A stretch of 64,000 nucleotides of DNA from Rostratula benghalensis (taxonomy: Eukaryota > Chordata > Aves > Charadriiformes > Rostratulidae). Positions within the stretch are counted from its first letter, which is position 1, and every line of letters begins with the position of its first letter. Shown piece after piece: positions 26,091-38,559 of this stretch. The translations under genes were made by a program, and so were the position numbers. Below the pieces are notes generated by a model. That model searched no databases. It saw nothing but the letters and a program-made list of their open reading frames with translations, and was not told the origin of the DNA. The stretch lies in assembly GCA_013399305.1 (NCBI GenBank), contig VXAI01000161.1, positions 1,279,393 through 1,343,392 on the forward strand, read 5' to 3'.

Positions 26091-28179
26091 CATTCATCTT
26101 CATATCCAGAACATATTTAGAATTCTCCTTGATGACTGAACAGGACCCCCTACACCTTCTGCCTTCCCTTGACTTTTGATTCAGCAAAGCTTTGAGTAAA
26201 TCCCATCGTTTAAATAATCATGACACTAACATGGACACTTGCCACCACTATGTTGCTGACTCTTCATGTGTCCCCATCAGGTCCATTCAATTTACTGCAT
26301 CTCCAAGATGAGGACTAATTATTGTTTTGTGCTTGCACTCCAACATGATTGAACCCTACTTACAAGTGTTTAAGATAATAATTGCATACTTCTATAAATT
26401 GCCACAGAGACAATTCAGGCACAACTTCTTTTCTTCTGTGCATGTAAAAAAAAAAAAAAAAAAAAGAAAAGAAAAAGAATCAAAACCATCTCTGCTGCTA
26501 TTTGGAAAACAAGACACAGCATTGAGGACAATAGGTATTAGTAAATATATAAACCCATATTGAAGTCCTTGTGTGAAAACTTCAGGACCTCACACCAAAT
26601 TTTCACGCCTAAGCCTCTGAACCAACTCTCTAGTGAAGACAGAAAATAATTAAGTGAAGCTCATGAAGGGGCCATCCTTGAATTTTTGGTTGAAGATGAA
26701 ATGCCATGCAATTTTTACTATTTATTTTCCACTATTTGGGGTTGAATTAGCTTCATATTTGAAAGATGCAGGCATCATTTTAGTCTAAACCAGAAACTAT
26801 GTCTGATCTGGCCTCAAGCATCACAAACACAATCAAGTCCCTACTGTTTTTCCAGGGGAGTAGATTTTTTTGCATGGAAAATAAGTCAGTATCTCCAGTT
26901 TCACCCAATACTTCATATACACTAATGGGACACAAGCATTCCCAAGAGTTCATGACAGAAACATTTCAGTGTTCATGCATCAGTGTTTCAAATTTATTTC
27001 TAACAGAATCACCACTAATTATTTGTTTTGTTCTCTGTCAGCCTACAAAGAGTTGTGTTTTGGGCTTTTCTAAATTGAAGAATCTGAGCAAAACTGGATG
27101 TTTTCATCTGGAATAAATATAAATTATCAAAATTTGAAGTAAATCTAAATCTACACAAAATGATTATGAGACAGTTAAGGTGATAGAGAAATTAATTTAG
27201 CCTTCCTCAAGAGCCCATGAGGAAGGAAAGCTGGACTGTCACAATCAGCCACCACTGTTTCATGTGGATGAAATCCAACAATTCAGAATTGACCATGTAA
27301 TTCACAGTTACCATGTGAGTGTTAATGTGCAATAATACCTACGTGAGACAGGCTCTACTGATACATTTGGAAGATCCAAAAACTACTTTTTGTAGTAATT
27401 ACTCAAAGAGATGAGGTTTAAGCTTTAATTTAGCATCTTAGAAATGCCAAATCAGAATTTAAAACAACTTAATACGTTCTTGTACTAAGCACCCCATTTT
27501 GTTAATTTTTTTTTTTTTTTTTTTCTTCAGAGAACAGGAGAATGTTTCCTTAATTTCCTGAGATGTTATGGATTAAGACATTAAAATTGCATGGGAAAGC
27601 ATAACTGTGCCCCCTTGTGTGCATCAGTAGCATCATACGACAGGTCTCGAAGACACTACACGTTATCCTCTGCCAGCTTAGTTTTCACTTTCTGAAACTT
27701 TTCCCGGATTTTAGCTAACTCTGAGAATAATTCCATAATGAGCAGCACAAATGTGGCAGGTAAGAGGCAGGAGAGGGAGAGAAGCACCGTAGGCCAGCCC
27801 TCCATCCCCAGCGCTCACGAGCGCTGTTTGCCCGCGATACCCTCCAACACCCCTCACAGGCAGAGGAAATTAAAAAGCTGAATTGGAGCTGAAGGGGAGA
27901 ACAAAGTGAAATACACCCGCAGCACACCACTCCTTCAATATCACTGCCCCCGGGCCAGCGATGCTGGGGAACAATGCCACGGGCTGTGCTTAATGCCACC
28001 TTTAATATGCTTAGCATAAGAATTTTTTATTTTTTTTTTAATAAGCTATACTGAGCGAGGAGATATTTTTTTTTTTAAATTAGCAATAATGGAGCACAGT
28101 TTCTAGAACGCCAAAGAGTCTTTCCAAATAATGAGGAGTAGTTGGAGTGACAGCCCCTGAGCTTTTCTGATGCAGTGAA
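26091..28179. other. Noncoding sequence, no gene seen
   Basis: It holds A-tracts and T-tracts (26446-26465, 27508-27525). A locally GC-rich block at 27700-27980 is followed by an AT-rich palindrome (28006-28018). No exon was recognised. Confidence 0.6.
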
Positions 28180-28512
28180 AGCACAGAATGCTATGGGGTT
28201 GGAAGGAACCTCTGGAGATCACCCAGTCCAACCTCCTGCCAGAGCAGGTCCACCCAGAGCAGGTCCCACAGGAACGTGTTCAGGTGGGTTTGGAATGTCT
28301 CCACAGACAGAGACCCCACCACCTCTCTGGGCAGACTCTTCCAGGGCTCTGCCACCCTCCAAGTGAAGAAGTTCCTCCTCATGTTGAGATGGAACTTCCT
28401 ATGTTCAAGTTTGTGCCCTTTTCCTCTTGTCCTGTCACTGGGCACCACTGAAAAAAGACTGGCCCCATCCTCTTGACACCCACCCTTTAAGTATTTATAG
28501 CTGTTGATGAAG
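28180..28512 (-). mobile_element. CR1 LINE 3' fragment (second subgroup)
   Basis: Plus strand: CACAGAATGCTATGGGGTTG, CTCTGGAGATCACCCAGTCC, ACAGAGACCCCACCACCTCT, through CACTGGGCACCACTGAAAAA to about 28512. The minus frame reads [20 protein letters not shown], matching the copy at 8610. Confidence 0.92.
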
Positions 28513-29207
28513 TAACTTCACTGTCACTTGAAAACGATGTCAGCTGGTGTATTCAGCTCTGTCTATGGGCTGATGTACCCCTAGAAGGGATCTATTGAAG
28601 ATCTTCAGACAAATTTGTCCCCCCTTCAGAGCCACATGACTAAATACTACTTAGATTAAGTTAAAAACAGAAGTTACGGTTTTTCTCTGCATTTAAAAAA
28701 GTTAATGTTGCAGTAACACGTGGATGCACAGAACACACGGAAGCCTCCCCAGGTACAGAGCTGAAGTTCTCTTTGTAAACAAGCTAGATTCCCAAATAAT
28801 TTTAAAAAAGGATTTCTAATTTAGACAATAAGGTTCAATTGTATAGAAATCATGGGTTCAATACTAAGTGCAAAGGAAAAAAAAAAAACAAACCACCACA
28901 ACAACTTTTAGGAGGATTTCAGTGTGCAAAGCAAGGAACAGTTTTCTTTGTTCCCTCCCTCTCCCCACCAGAGTATTTATACTCTTAGCACGGTGGGACA
29001 GAGCAGTACCTTAAAACAATAAGTAGGATATAATTGCTTTAAAATAGATTTCAGTATTGACTAGGTATGACTAGGGCATGACAACCTCACCACCAGTGCT
29101 GGTGTCCAAATTGTTGGTCAACAGGAGAAGGGAGTCTCTACAGATGATTGCTCAGCCTCTGTACAAGGTTAAAGAATGTGCCAGACCAGATGCTCCTTGA
29201 GGTCCCT
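28513..29207. other. Noncoding sequence, no gene seen
   Basis: Unique sequence with an A-tract near 28878. Confidence 0.65.
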
Positions 29208-29486
29208 TCACAGAATCGTAGAATGGTTAGAGTGGGAAGGGACCTTAAATATCATCCAGTTCCAATCACATCTCCCACCAGACCAGGTTGCTCCAAGCCC
29301 CATCCAGCCTGGCCTTGAAGCCCTCCAGGGATGGGGCACCCACAGCTTCTCTGGGCAACCTGTTCTGGTGCCTCACCACCCTCACAAGAAAGATTTTCTT
29401 CCTAATATCTAATCTAAATCTCCCTTCTTTCAGTTTAAAACCATTACCTCTCATCCTATCAATCAAACCTGATATTCTATGATTCA
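29208..29486 (-). mobile_element. CR1 LINE 3' fragment with tail-like motif at both ends
   Basis: Plus strand starts CACAGAATCGTAGAATGGTT, then AAGGGACCTTAAATATCATC. A short deletion removes the usual CCCTGCCATGGGCAGGG piece. The copy ends at TCTCATCCTATCAATCAAAC and is followed by ATATTCTATGATTC at about 29472-29485, a CR1 tail in the opposite orientation. Confidence 0.9.
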
Positions 29487-32400
29487 AGAGCTAACATAGG
29501 TCTTTTCACAGAAGACATCAGTTATTCACGTGTATTACTCAGCAGCCATTATAAATGCTAAAAAACTTCTGAAATACGGGGAAATTGGTATCGAGCTACA
29601 TCAAGAGAAGCTTAAAAACCTATTTCAACATGTAATGGAGAGAGTTTTAGCATATTGAACAAACTTTAAAAATCCTGTTCTTGTGCTGTGTGCAGAAAAA
29701 AACGCCACAAATTACTCCCTGCAGCCAGAGAATCTGCTTTGATAAGAGTTTTATGTGGCTAAGCATGATTTAAGATGAAATAGTCTTTTTTTCCCTATAA
29801 TTTTCTGATTCTCCCTATTCTCCCTCTACTCCAGAAGTTCGTTTTCAAGCGAATCAAGAGAAGTAGTTTTCCCTTGAATTAGATTTTAAACACTCCTCAT
29901 TACAATTCTGTTAAGTAAGGCTGCAAGCACAAATGCCTCCCTCAGTCAGTAAAAATCTGTTGTGAGAAGCAAAATTTTAAAACTGTTCAGCTCACAGTAG
30001 TTCACTTTAGTTGCCTTTAAAAAAAAAAAAATCCAGAGCCCCTGAATAATCCAGTCTGCAATTGGATCCAGTCTGCTCAAAGATGTCCAAACCCCTACGT
30101 GTCACCTCTCCAATCTTGACTTTGGTATTTTCAAACATTGATAATATTCCAGTGTTAACCATTCCTCAAAAGCCGAGGAATGATGCATCTGCATGGATTT
30201 TGAAGTAGAAGGGTGACCCTCTATTAGCTGTGAGGTGATCCTCTTCTCACAAAAACCTAGGCTGAAGTTAAACTATCTCTGACATCAGTCAAGGAATCCC
30301 AGTTAGCACTTCGAAAGCAAATCCCTTGACTCCTCTCCTCCTCACGAGGATAAGAATATACCAGCTTTACCTTAAGACCCCATTCATTATTTACTCCTGG
30401 AAGCTGGTTTTTCTCAGCTTTGCCTCCCTTAGAAGAGTTGTAAATGGATAAACTGGGTCCCTGTAATATGAAACAAATCCTATTCTAACTTCCCTTTAAA
30501 GCAAAAATGTCCCTAAAATGCAAATAAAGACAGAGCCTCTCTTCTCCCCAACAGAGGAAAACACTTCAGGCCAAAAATACACAGGCAAATCCTACACTTA
30601 GGGTCCAGGCAATATCTCCATGGTATGGGAGAAGGACAGCAGAACAACTGTCTGATTGTCAGGAGCACCTCAAATGACAAAAAGATTTGTCAGATCAGCA
30701 GCAGCTGAAGGAGGAAGACCAGACCTTCTCCTCCTTCGAAAAGTAAGGAGAGTTATTGTCCCATATAAACAGCACATTTTAAGGGCAAAGCTCTCAGGTA
30801 ACTTTAGCTAGGGGCCCTTTTTAGGTAAGCCAACAATGATTAAAAGTAATGGTTAATAACTAAACCAGATTCCAGCATGCAAACTCCATTGAAAAGCCTT
30901 TTAATTCCAGAATATTTATCTTTATTCTCCCCAAGTAACCCCCAATAATGCAGGTTCAGCATTTGCTGGATTTGAGACACAGCATAGACTATATATCTTT
31001 CCTCAGATAATATTCTGAGAGCTACTCAACTTTAAGGTGTTGGGTTGTTTCTTTTTATGCCTGTCAGCTGGAAATAGAACTTCCTTCAAAGGCTCTTTGT
31101 ATGTTTAAAATCATCACAAATTTTTATATGGCATGTCCTAAAGTATTCTTACACAATCACAGATTTCTCACACCTCTCTTTCCTCTGCAGGTCATACCAT
31201 ATATGAGGTTACCACCATCTCCTAATGCAGCCTCTGTTAAAAATATGCTTTTTGGGGAGAAAAGCCTCAAATTGAGGATAAAACCAAAAACAAAACAAAA
31301 CAAAAAAAAAGAAGAAAATCTAAAAACTGACTTCTCTTTTGATTCAAAGGTGAAATATTTGAGTGAATCCTTTTTATCACGGCGTCTCCAGGTTTTCCTC
31401 AGTGAAACTACAGCAGTCCCACCAGGCAGCTGGGTTTAGCTTCTGGAAACACAGCCCTGGCTGGGTTTCTCTACAGGACCTCGATGGATGTCCCCAGGGC
31501 GGGCAGACACAAGCACAGCACAGGGGTTTCAAGAGTCAGAGCAAATCATTTCAGTCGCTGCGTCCGAGTGTAAAAACACTGACACTGAAGGAAAACAAGG
31601 AGAGCACCAGTAAGAGAAGGAAGAAGGTCGAAACACACAGGCTGACACCTCGGGGAGAAGCAAAGGCAGTTTTTCTTAATGCCATGTTAAATAAGGGCGG
31701 AATCGATACCCCTTATCACCTGCAGCTTATAAATAAAATTACACGTGGTGGGTGTAAAGGTTTCCCTTACGCTTTCCTCCTGGATAAAATGCAAAGTCAA
31801 AAAACCTTTGGTGAGATTTCCTCATTAACATTAAAAAAAAAAAAAAAAAACAAGAGAGAGATGTAAAAGTATGACAATCTTCTGCTACGAGGAGCAGCTA
31901 ACACGGGTAGTAACCCTCGCCTCCCGAGCAGCACTTTGTGTCACTTGATAGCAAACCCCCCCACGGGAAACACGTTTGATGATATTAGCACAGAGCTCCA
32001 CAGAGAACAGAATCTCCTGGTGGTGACTAGAGCGAGCCAGAAGAAAAACGATGTCGCAAAAGGTGACCTCCGAGTAGTCTTGGAGAAAAAGGCTAATATA
32101 AACCTATTCTCCCAAAATAGAACCGCACCAGAACTGCAGCTACAAGCTGAAGAGGATTGGTTCAGCTGCCCCACAAGCAAGGAGGTAAGCGTTTTGCTTT
32201 AAAAAAAAAACAGAGCTCCAAATTAAGAAATACGACTGCATGAAGCAGAATTCAGCTCTGCACGACCTTTCCCATCGACGTTGGGCTGCGAGTGATCTAT
32301 GGGAACACCAGCCTTGCCATATCAGGTGGGGCATAGCAGCATGAACGCTGCTTCAAGGCTCCCTTAAAGACAAATGGGAGCGCTGCAGTTGGCACCAGCT

Positions 32401-33949
32401 GGCACCAGTTGGCACGCAGAGCGCCGAAGCCCCTCGGGGAGTCAAAATATTCCCACCCATCACAAGTGCCCTCAAGTAAACACAGCGGATTCCTAACGAA
32501 CAAGCTGAGCAATTCGAGGCAGTCTTCAATTTAATTGAGTAATCGGGTTGGGTTTGGTTGGGTTTTTTTTAATTTTATTTTTTTTAATAAGCAACCCGAG
32601 TACAAATTCATACCAGTTTGAGTCAATAAAAAGCTGATTTTATAGTCTAGAGAAATGCTAAACTTGTAGGCTTGGACGATTTATCCACAAATAAAGCTGA
32701 AGCTCAAAACCAGGCAAATGTATTCTTCCATCCCTGGTTACAAACATGTAAGAGTCTTTGAGCCAAGTTGACTGGCAGGTTTTTTTGCGTAAATTCAAAT
32801 TTTCATTTTTTCCTGAAACTTTTACCATCATTACTTTAGCCCTTCCTGACCCCCTCTTCCCCTGCATGTCCCCCCCCACCGGTTTCTGCAGTTCCACCAA
32901 TTTGCTGCAATGTCCTGGACCCCCAGCCTTTGCATCCTTATTGGTTACCAGTTCACCTGCTGTTTCCTGAGAGCCCCATCAATTTAGGTTTCTCTGCCAG
33001 GTCCAGGTCTTCCTATTTCAGTTCGTGCTTCCCCCCTTCTCCTTCCCATCACATTTGACAAGGTCTTTGACCAGCTAATCCTGCAGAAATAGTTATTCCC
33101 AGGTTCCCCCATGCTCTTTATCAGTTAGTGTCACATACCCCTACATACTCCCACATACCCTTACGAACTTCTGACTGAAGTTAAGTGAAAACAAGTACAA
33201 AAATAATAATAAAAAAGAAAACATAAACAAGAAATGCACTTCAAAAGTATCCATGGATAAACCACCATGGGAGCCTTCCACCTTCTATTTTTGCTTCTGG
33301 TGTGTGCAGACAAGGGCTGCGTTCATACTCGTGTAGAGAATTTATACTCCCTGCATTTACAAAGTGGCTCCATTTCACTTCAGAGAATCCTTCAGGGGGG
33401 GAAGTTCTACTCAGTGTGAGTAAAGGGTACTTTCAACTCAAAATACAAGGCAGATTCTACTGCAGTAAGCCAGCTTTAAGGAGAAAAAAAGAAAATAAAA
33501 AAAAAAGTCTCGCTGCTCCACAAACCAAAGGCAAACATTTAGTCATGAATTGTACTTTCTGAAAAGAGGAGGAAGCTTTGACGAGAGTTTTGCCATCCAG
33601 TGCTATATCTACTTCACTCTTTTGTTAAACCACTAAAAATGTAGAATGTTTTTGTCCACATAGCAGTAATTTTGAAGAAAAACTTATTGTTTTGTTCATC
33701 TTTCAATAGTTATAATTACAAGCCCAGCTAACTCTACCCACCTTGCAAAGAGCAGCAACACCAGGCTCTGGAGGAGCTCTAGCCAATACCACTTAAAACT
33801 TCCACAACGAGCACAACTCTGCTACAAAATTTAGAACAGATGATAAGCACAGGGAGAGAATTTTTTCCAAAACAGTTTTCATTTGGGAAAAGCAATAGCA
33901 CACTGGCCAAGAATGGTCAGGGGGTGTAACAACATGGGCAATGAAAACA
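29487..33949. other. Noncoding sequence, no gene seen
   Basis: A long CR1-free stretch. It has a 167-codon open frame (31363-31866) with no protein family signature, A-tracts near 30019 and 31835, and a small tandem repeat at 32388-32419. No supported exon. Confidence 0.6.
32388..32419. repeat. Three-copy 10-bp tandem repeat
   Basis: Three head-to-tail copies of about TTGGCACCAG: GTTGGCACCAG, CTGGCACCAG, TTGGCACGCAG. TTGGC is the half-site of NFI factors, so a binding cluster is possible but unproven. Confidence 0.7.
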
Positions 33950-34738
33950 CATAGAATCACAGAATGATTTGGGTTGGAAGGGACCTTGAAGACCATTGAG
34001 TTCCAACCTCCCTGCCGTGGGCAGGAACATCTCCCACCAGACCAGGTTGCTCAAAGCCCCAGCCAAAATCACAGAATTGTTATGGTTGGAAAGGACCCCT
34101 GAAATCAGTGAGTCCAACACACAGAACCACAACCCACCCCCTACAATCTCAGTCACCAGAGCATGCCCTGACGTGTTCCAGTGCCTGACCACCCTTTCAG
34201 TACAGTAACTCTTCCTTATACCTAATCTAAACCTTCCCTGCTGCAACTTCAGACCATTTCCTCTGGTCCTGTCATTATTCCCTTGGGAGAAGAGGCCAGC
34301 ACCCACCTCTCTACAACGTCTTTTCAGGGAGCTGTAGAGGGCAAGGAGGTCTCCCCTCAGGCTCCTCCAAACTAAAATGCCCAGTTCCCTCAGCTTCTCC
34401 TCATATGACTTGTTCTCTAGATCCCTCTCCAGCCTGGTAGCTTTCCCCTGGACACACTCCAGCACTTCAATGTCCTTCATCCAGCCTTGAACACCTCCAG
34501 GGATGGGGCAGCCACAGCTTCTCTGGGCAACCTGTTCCAGTGTCTCACCACACTCACAGCAAATAATTTCTTCCTAACATCTAAGCCTCCCTTCTTTCAG
34601 TCTAAAACCATTACCCCTCATCCAATCACTCCAATTCTTGATCAAGAGGCCCTCCCCATCTCTCCTGTAGTCCCTTTAGGCACTGGAAGAAGCTCTAAGG
34701 TCTCCCCAGAACCTTCTCTTCTCCAGGCTGAACAGAAG
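33950..34738 (-). mobile_element. CR1 LINE fragment interrupted by a second CR1
   Basis: The outer element has two parts. 33950-34065 starts ATAGAATCACAGAATGATTT and runs to CTCAAAGCCCCA. 34479-34738 resumes at TCCAGCCTTGAACACCTCCA and continues through CTCTGGGCAACCTGTTCCAG to CTTCTCTTCTCCAGGCTGAA. The two halves are consecutive in other copies (for example at 5279), so the middle is an insertion. Confidence 0.9.
34066..34478 (-). mobile_element. CR1 LINE fragment (third subgroup) nested in another CR1
   Basis: Plus strand starts AAATCACAGAATTGTTATGG, then TTGGAAAGGACCCCTGAAAT, and ends CTCCAGCACTTCAATGTCCT. The minus frame reads [20 protein letters not shown] and [17 protein letters not shown], the end of CR1 ORF2. 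It has the same orientation as its host and must be the younger of the two. It is related to the copies at 43343 and 47249. Confidence 0.9.
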
Positions 34739-35429
34739 TGAGCAGAGACCTCAGGTCTCTTCTTCATACTAAACAGAAGAACTAGCATCATTAGAGCTGG
34801 AAAAAGGAAGGAAAATATGACATCTTTGGAATTGTCTGCTCTGCTCCAGAAATAGTTTTTAGATTTCAAGTGTCTGATCTCCTAAAAAGTCTAATTTCTC
34901 CTAAAAGCTTTGTTTTCCATGTAATTTGAAATTCAGAAGCACTGCCAGGAGGACACAAGAGATTATGCTTAAAATTTATTACACTGAGTAACAAAGAAAT
35001 GACATGCAAAGTTCCAAACCGAGATTATTTTGAATTAGAGGACCTAGAGTGGAGCTTTTTGTGGGAGCATCGATCTGGGTAACCACAGACCCACCAAACC
35101 AGCTCAAATCCTTCCCAGCTCTTACAATGCATCTGGCAGATAGAAGCCACAGGTGCCCAGCAGACACATTTCAGCTTGAAAGAGCTGTTTTCCCTAGAAA
35201 CACGTCTAATAGTGCCCCAACTCCCGCTTTGTGTTGGCATTGCGTTGCTCCCTACACAGAGGAAAGATTAACTCTTCCCCCAGCCCCTCCTCAGGAACCA
35301 CATATATGCAGCAGTTCATACACATACACCAAAAAGTTGCTCCAAGTATCAGAGTTTCACAGCATTTACACTTTACAAAAAATATTCTGTAGCTTCTAAT
35401 CGAGTCAGGCAAGTTTTTGTGAAGGAAAG

Positions 35430-35471
35430 ATTTTTTTTTTTGTCCCCCCTCTTAAAAAAAAAAAAAAAAAA
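35430..35471. repeat. T-tract followed by A-tract
   Basis: About 12 T, a short GTCCCCCCTCTT spacer, then about 19 A. The two arms can pair into a hairpin. Confidence 0.85.
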
Positions 35472-36849
35472 CAGTTTATAAATTCTACCTGTTTACTGAT
35501 AAATCTGATGCTATTGGAAAAATAAGGCAGCTGATTTAGGAAACAAGACTTATTCACGCTGGGGAGGGTACAAGTCATTAACCATTTTTTTTGTTTTGTT
35601 TCTTAATCTGTTCTTCCTGTGCTGGAGATAGAACAATTCTGCCACCTAGAGTAAAATCCGGGCCTGAGATAAAAAGATTTTGGTGAACACGCACTATCTG
35701 CTTGATTAATTTGAAATGGGAGACATACCTTGCATGGCAGATAATTAAATGCAAATATTATAGGTTTATTCATCTTTTTTTTTAAATCCTGCTACAAAAT
35801 ATTTAGTAGGCTGCTTGCTATCAAAATCAGCAGCAGCACCAGAGAACTAGGTGAAATATATGATAGATACAGCTGAGATCATTTACATTTTTATTGGCCC
35901 TTTCATTACACGCATCTCCAAATATTTCCAAAACTCCACAAAGTAGTTCTCCGTTTCCCCATATAAACAGGATAGAATTCCCTTAGCAAGGTTTTAAATT
36001 AGGAGCTGGTCTATTTGGGCAAATAAGGAAATTGTAACCCAATTTAACAGAAAAATGGCTCCAGTTCATATATATCCATCTCTCACATTTCCAAATATTT
36101 CTATTTCTGAAGCCAAAAGACTGCTGCCAGTTGATATGTAAATTATCCATACCCAGCTGTCCATTAGCTGGGAGGGGGAAAAGGGGGGCAATGGCAAGGC
36201 AGAGAAATTCCTTACAAAGAGCTGATGATCCTTAGTTTAATTTATACGAAAGCTAGGATTTTAGCATCTTATTAATATGAATTAAGGCATCTACCTCCAG
36301 TTCTCCAGCTCACAAGGGTGAAGAACTGATGCCTCCTTGGATATGAATCTGTGGTTTTAAAGATTCAGATAAATTTAAAGCAATAAATCATCCTGTTCTG
36401 AGGGCTGAAAGGACACATGCTGAGCTCTTCCATGAACAGTTATGTCAAAGTACCAAATAGCGCATAATTTTTCCTCTAGTGACTGAAATATTTGTCATGG
36501 TGGTAAGATGGAGATTTACTTCCAACTAAACTGACTAAAAATAGGATTCTCTTCCTCTAGGTTCTGTCTCTCGGAGAAGAGCACCCTACGGAGGGGGTGC
36601 AAGGTTGACCCCCCCCCAGCTCACCAAGTGCAGGTCGAAAAGGCATGGATGGGAATTCCCTCCAGAGGCAGGATTGGGATGTAACCCCCGGAACACAAAG
36701 TCTTCAAAATATTTGTTTCTAAAAGCCAGGAGGGTTTGTCAGGTAAAGCATCTGTCTTTTTCACAGTTCTCTTCCTTAAACACCTGCTGCTCCTAGAGAC
36801 CAGACAGCGAGACAACTGGACCTTGGCACAACCCGCGATGGCCATCCCT

Positions 36850-37040
36850 CCAGCCGTTGCATTCGTGACAGGAAAAGCACCAAGAGTGAGTTTTTGCTGG
36901 AATTAAAAATAGCCTGTGTTTATTGGCAATAATGTGTTGCACTGGATGCACATAGCACGCTCCATCTGAGGATCTTAGCGTTTTGCAAACATTAATTAAG
37001 CTCTGCACTGCTGTTATGATTCACAGAATGCCATTATCAC
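36850..37040. promoter_or_regulatory. Candidate distal regulatory element
   Basis: Repeat-free and rich in developmental factor-like sites: TAAAAATAG (36904-36912, MEF2-like), TGTTTAT (36917-36923, forkhead-like) and TTAATTAA (36992-36999, homeodomain-like). Function is inferred from motifs alone. Confidence 0.22.
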
Positions 37041-37645
37041 ACCCAAGGGATGCAGGAAAGAAAGGCACTGAAGTACAGTGTAGGGAGGCAAGCCCTTGAA
37101 AGCACAATGACTCCGGTCCCATTTCAGATTACATCAACCTGCACCCATCCCAGGACAAAGGAAGTCAAGTCAAGAATTACTCAGAACAGAGCATTTCATT
37201 ATTATGCGATTTGTGAAGCACAGATGCTTTAAAAAAAGTACTTGTTTCTTTTGACCATTCTTTCTTTTCTTGTCACTTGAGGCATCATATATTAACATTT
37301 CTCTAATAACAGTTCTTTTATTATTTCTGTTTATTCTGATCTCTTCCTGACCTTGAGTGCAGTCACCTTTCTTTCCAAACCTGCTAGTCTTGATCTACTT
37401 CCAATTATTTGTCCTTTGAGTATCACATTTCCTCCAAACACCCTATCTCCCTCACATTCTTTCTTTCTTCTTTCACTTGACATTCTCACCCACCCACACA
37501 CCCCTAGAAGCCAGAAAACATTTTCCTCTCTCAACCTTTACTGATCATTTCTGAGTCTCTGAGAGGCAAATCACTCCCTGTTGCTAGGCATGGGGAGTGA
37601 ACAGGCATAAGGAATCTCAGGAGCAGAGAGCAGCAACGAGCCTTC

Positions 37646-37740
37646 ATTGTCCTCCACTGTTGTCCCTACCCATGGCGGGGAGTTTGGAACTTGATGATCT
37701 TTAAGGTCCCCTCCACCCAAACCATTCCATGCTTCCATGA
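37646..37740 (+). mobile_element. CR1 LINE extreme 3' tail
   Basis: Only about 90 nt: TGTCCCTACCCATGGCGGGG, GATGATCTTTAAGGTCCCCT, CCATTCCATGCTTCCATGAT. It matches the 3' end of the copy at 57268. It is a very short 5'-truncated insertion or a remnant. Confidence 0.8.
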
Positions 37741-38126
37741 TCTCCATTAAAGCAGACATGTGTTGAAACTGAGGACACATCTTTCAGCAAGTGCTGTGGT
37801 TTGTGTTGTGATAGGTCTTTAAAGTATCAGTCATGGCATCAAAAGGAAGCCAACATGACCAAGCACCTCTCTGAAGGGCACGCACACCAACACTCACAGC
37901 ATGCAGAATGGACATCAAGACTTAGATGTCTACACACAGTTGCAAGGCTACCATTGTACTGGGATCATGGGAACGTGGTGGAATATCTCACAACTCAGCT
38001 ACTGCAATGGGGGGATACAGGACATGACAGTGAGAAGGTGGAGTTGCTCTTGATGTGAGAGCGCTGTAGGGATGTGTGGAGCTCTGCCTGGGGATGGGCA
38101 ACAGGACACAGAGAGTTTAGGGGTCA
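37741..38126. other. Noncoding sequence, no gene seen
   Basis: Unique sequence between two CR1 pieces, with no recognised feature. Confidence 0.6.
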
Positions 38127-38525
38127 GAATCATAGAATGGTTAGTTGGAAGGGACCTTAAAGATCCTCCAGTTCCAACCCCCCTGCCATGGGCAGGGACA
38201 CCTCCCACCAGACCAGGTTGCTCCAAGCCTCATCCAGCCTGGCCTTGAACCCCTCCAGGGATGGGGCAGCCACAGCTTCTCTGGGCAACCTGTTCCAGTG
38301 TCTCACCACCCTCACAGGAAAGAATCTCTTCCTAAAACCTTATTAAATTTCCCCTCTTTCCATTTAAAACCATTACCCCTCGTCCTATAGCTCCCCTCCC
38401 TGATCAAGACTACCTCCCCATCTCTCCTGTAGCCCCCCCCTTTAGGGACTGAAAGGGGCTCTAAGGTCTCCCCGGAGCTTTCACTTCACCAGGCTGAACA
38501 ACCCCAATTCTCAGCCTGTCACAAG
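38127..38525 (-). mobile_element. CR1 LINE 3' fragment
   Basis: Plus strand starts AGAATCATAGAATGGTTAGT. The shared 20-mer is at 38198-38217. It continues through CTCCCCATCTCTCCTGTAGC to CCAGGCTGAACAACCCCAAT and TCTCAGCCTGTCAC. Its 5' end abuts the older plus-strand CR1 that follows. Confidence 0.93.
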
Positions 38526-38559
38526 AAAGGCTTCTACAATCATATCAGCAACTTAAGGA

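Larger units (their letters stand above)
34739..37645. other. Noncoding sequence, no gene seen
   Basis: A CR1-free stretch with T- and A-tracts at 35430-35471. The motif-rich block at 36850-37040 is described separately. No exon was recognised. Confidence 0.6.

Noticed and set aside
31363..31866. 167-codon plus-strand open frame
   Set aside because: No family motif, low-complexity Lys run at its end from an A-tract, and no splice or promoter context.
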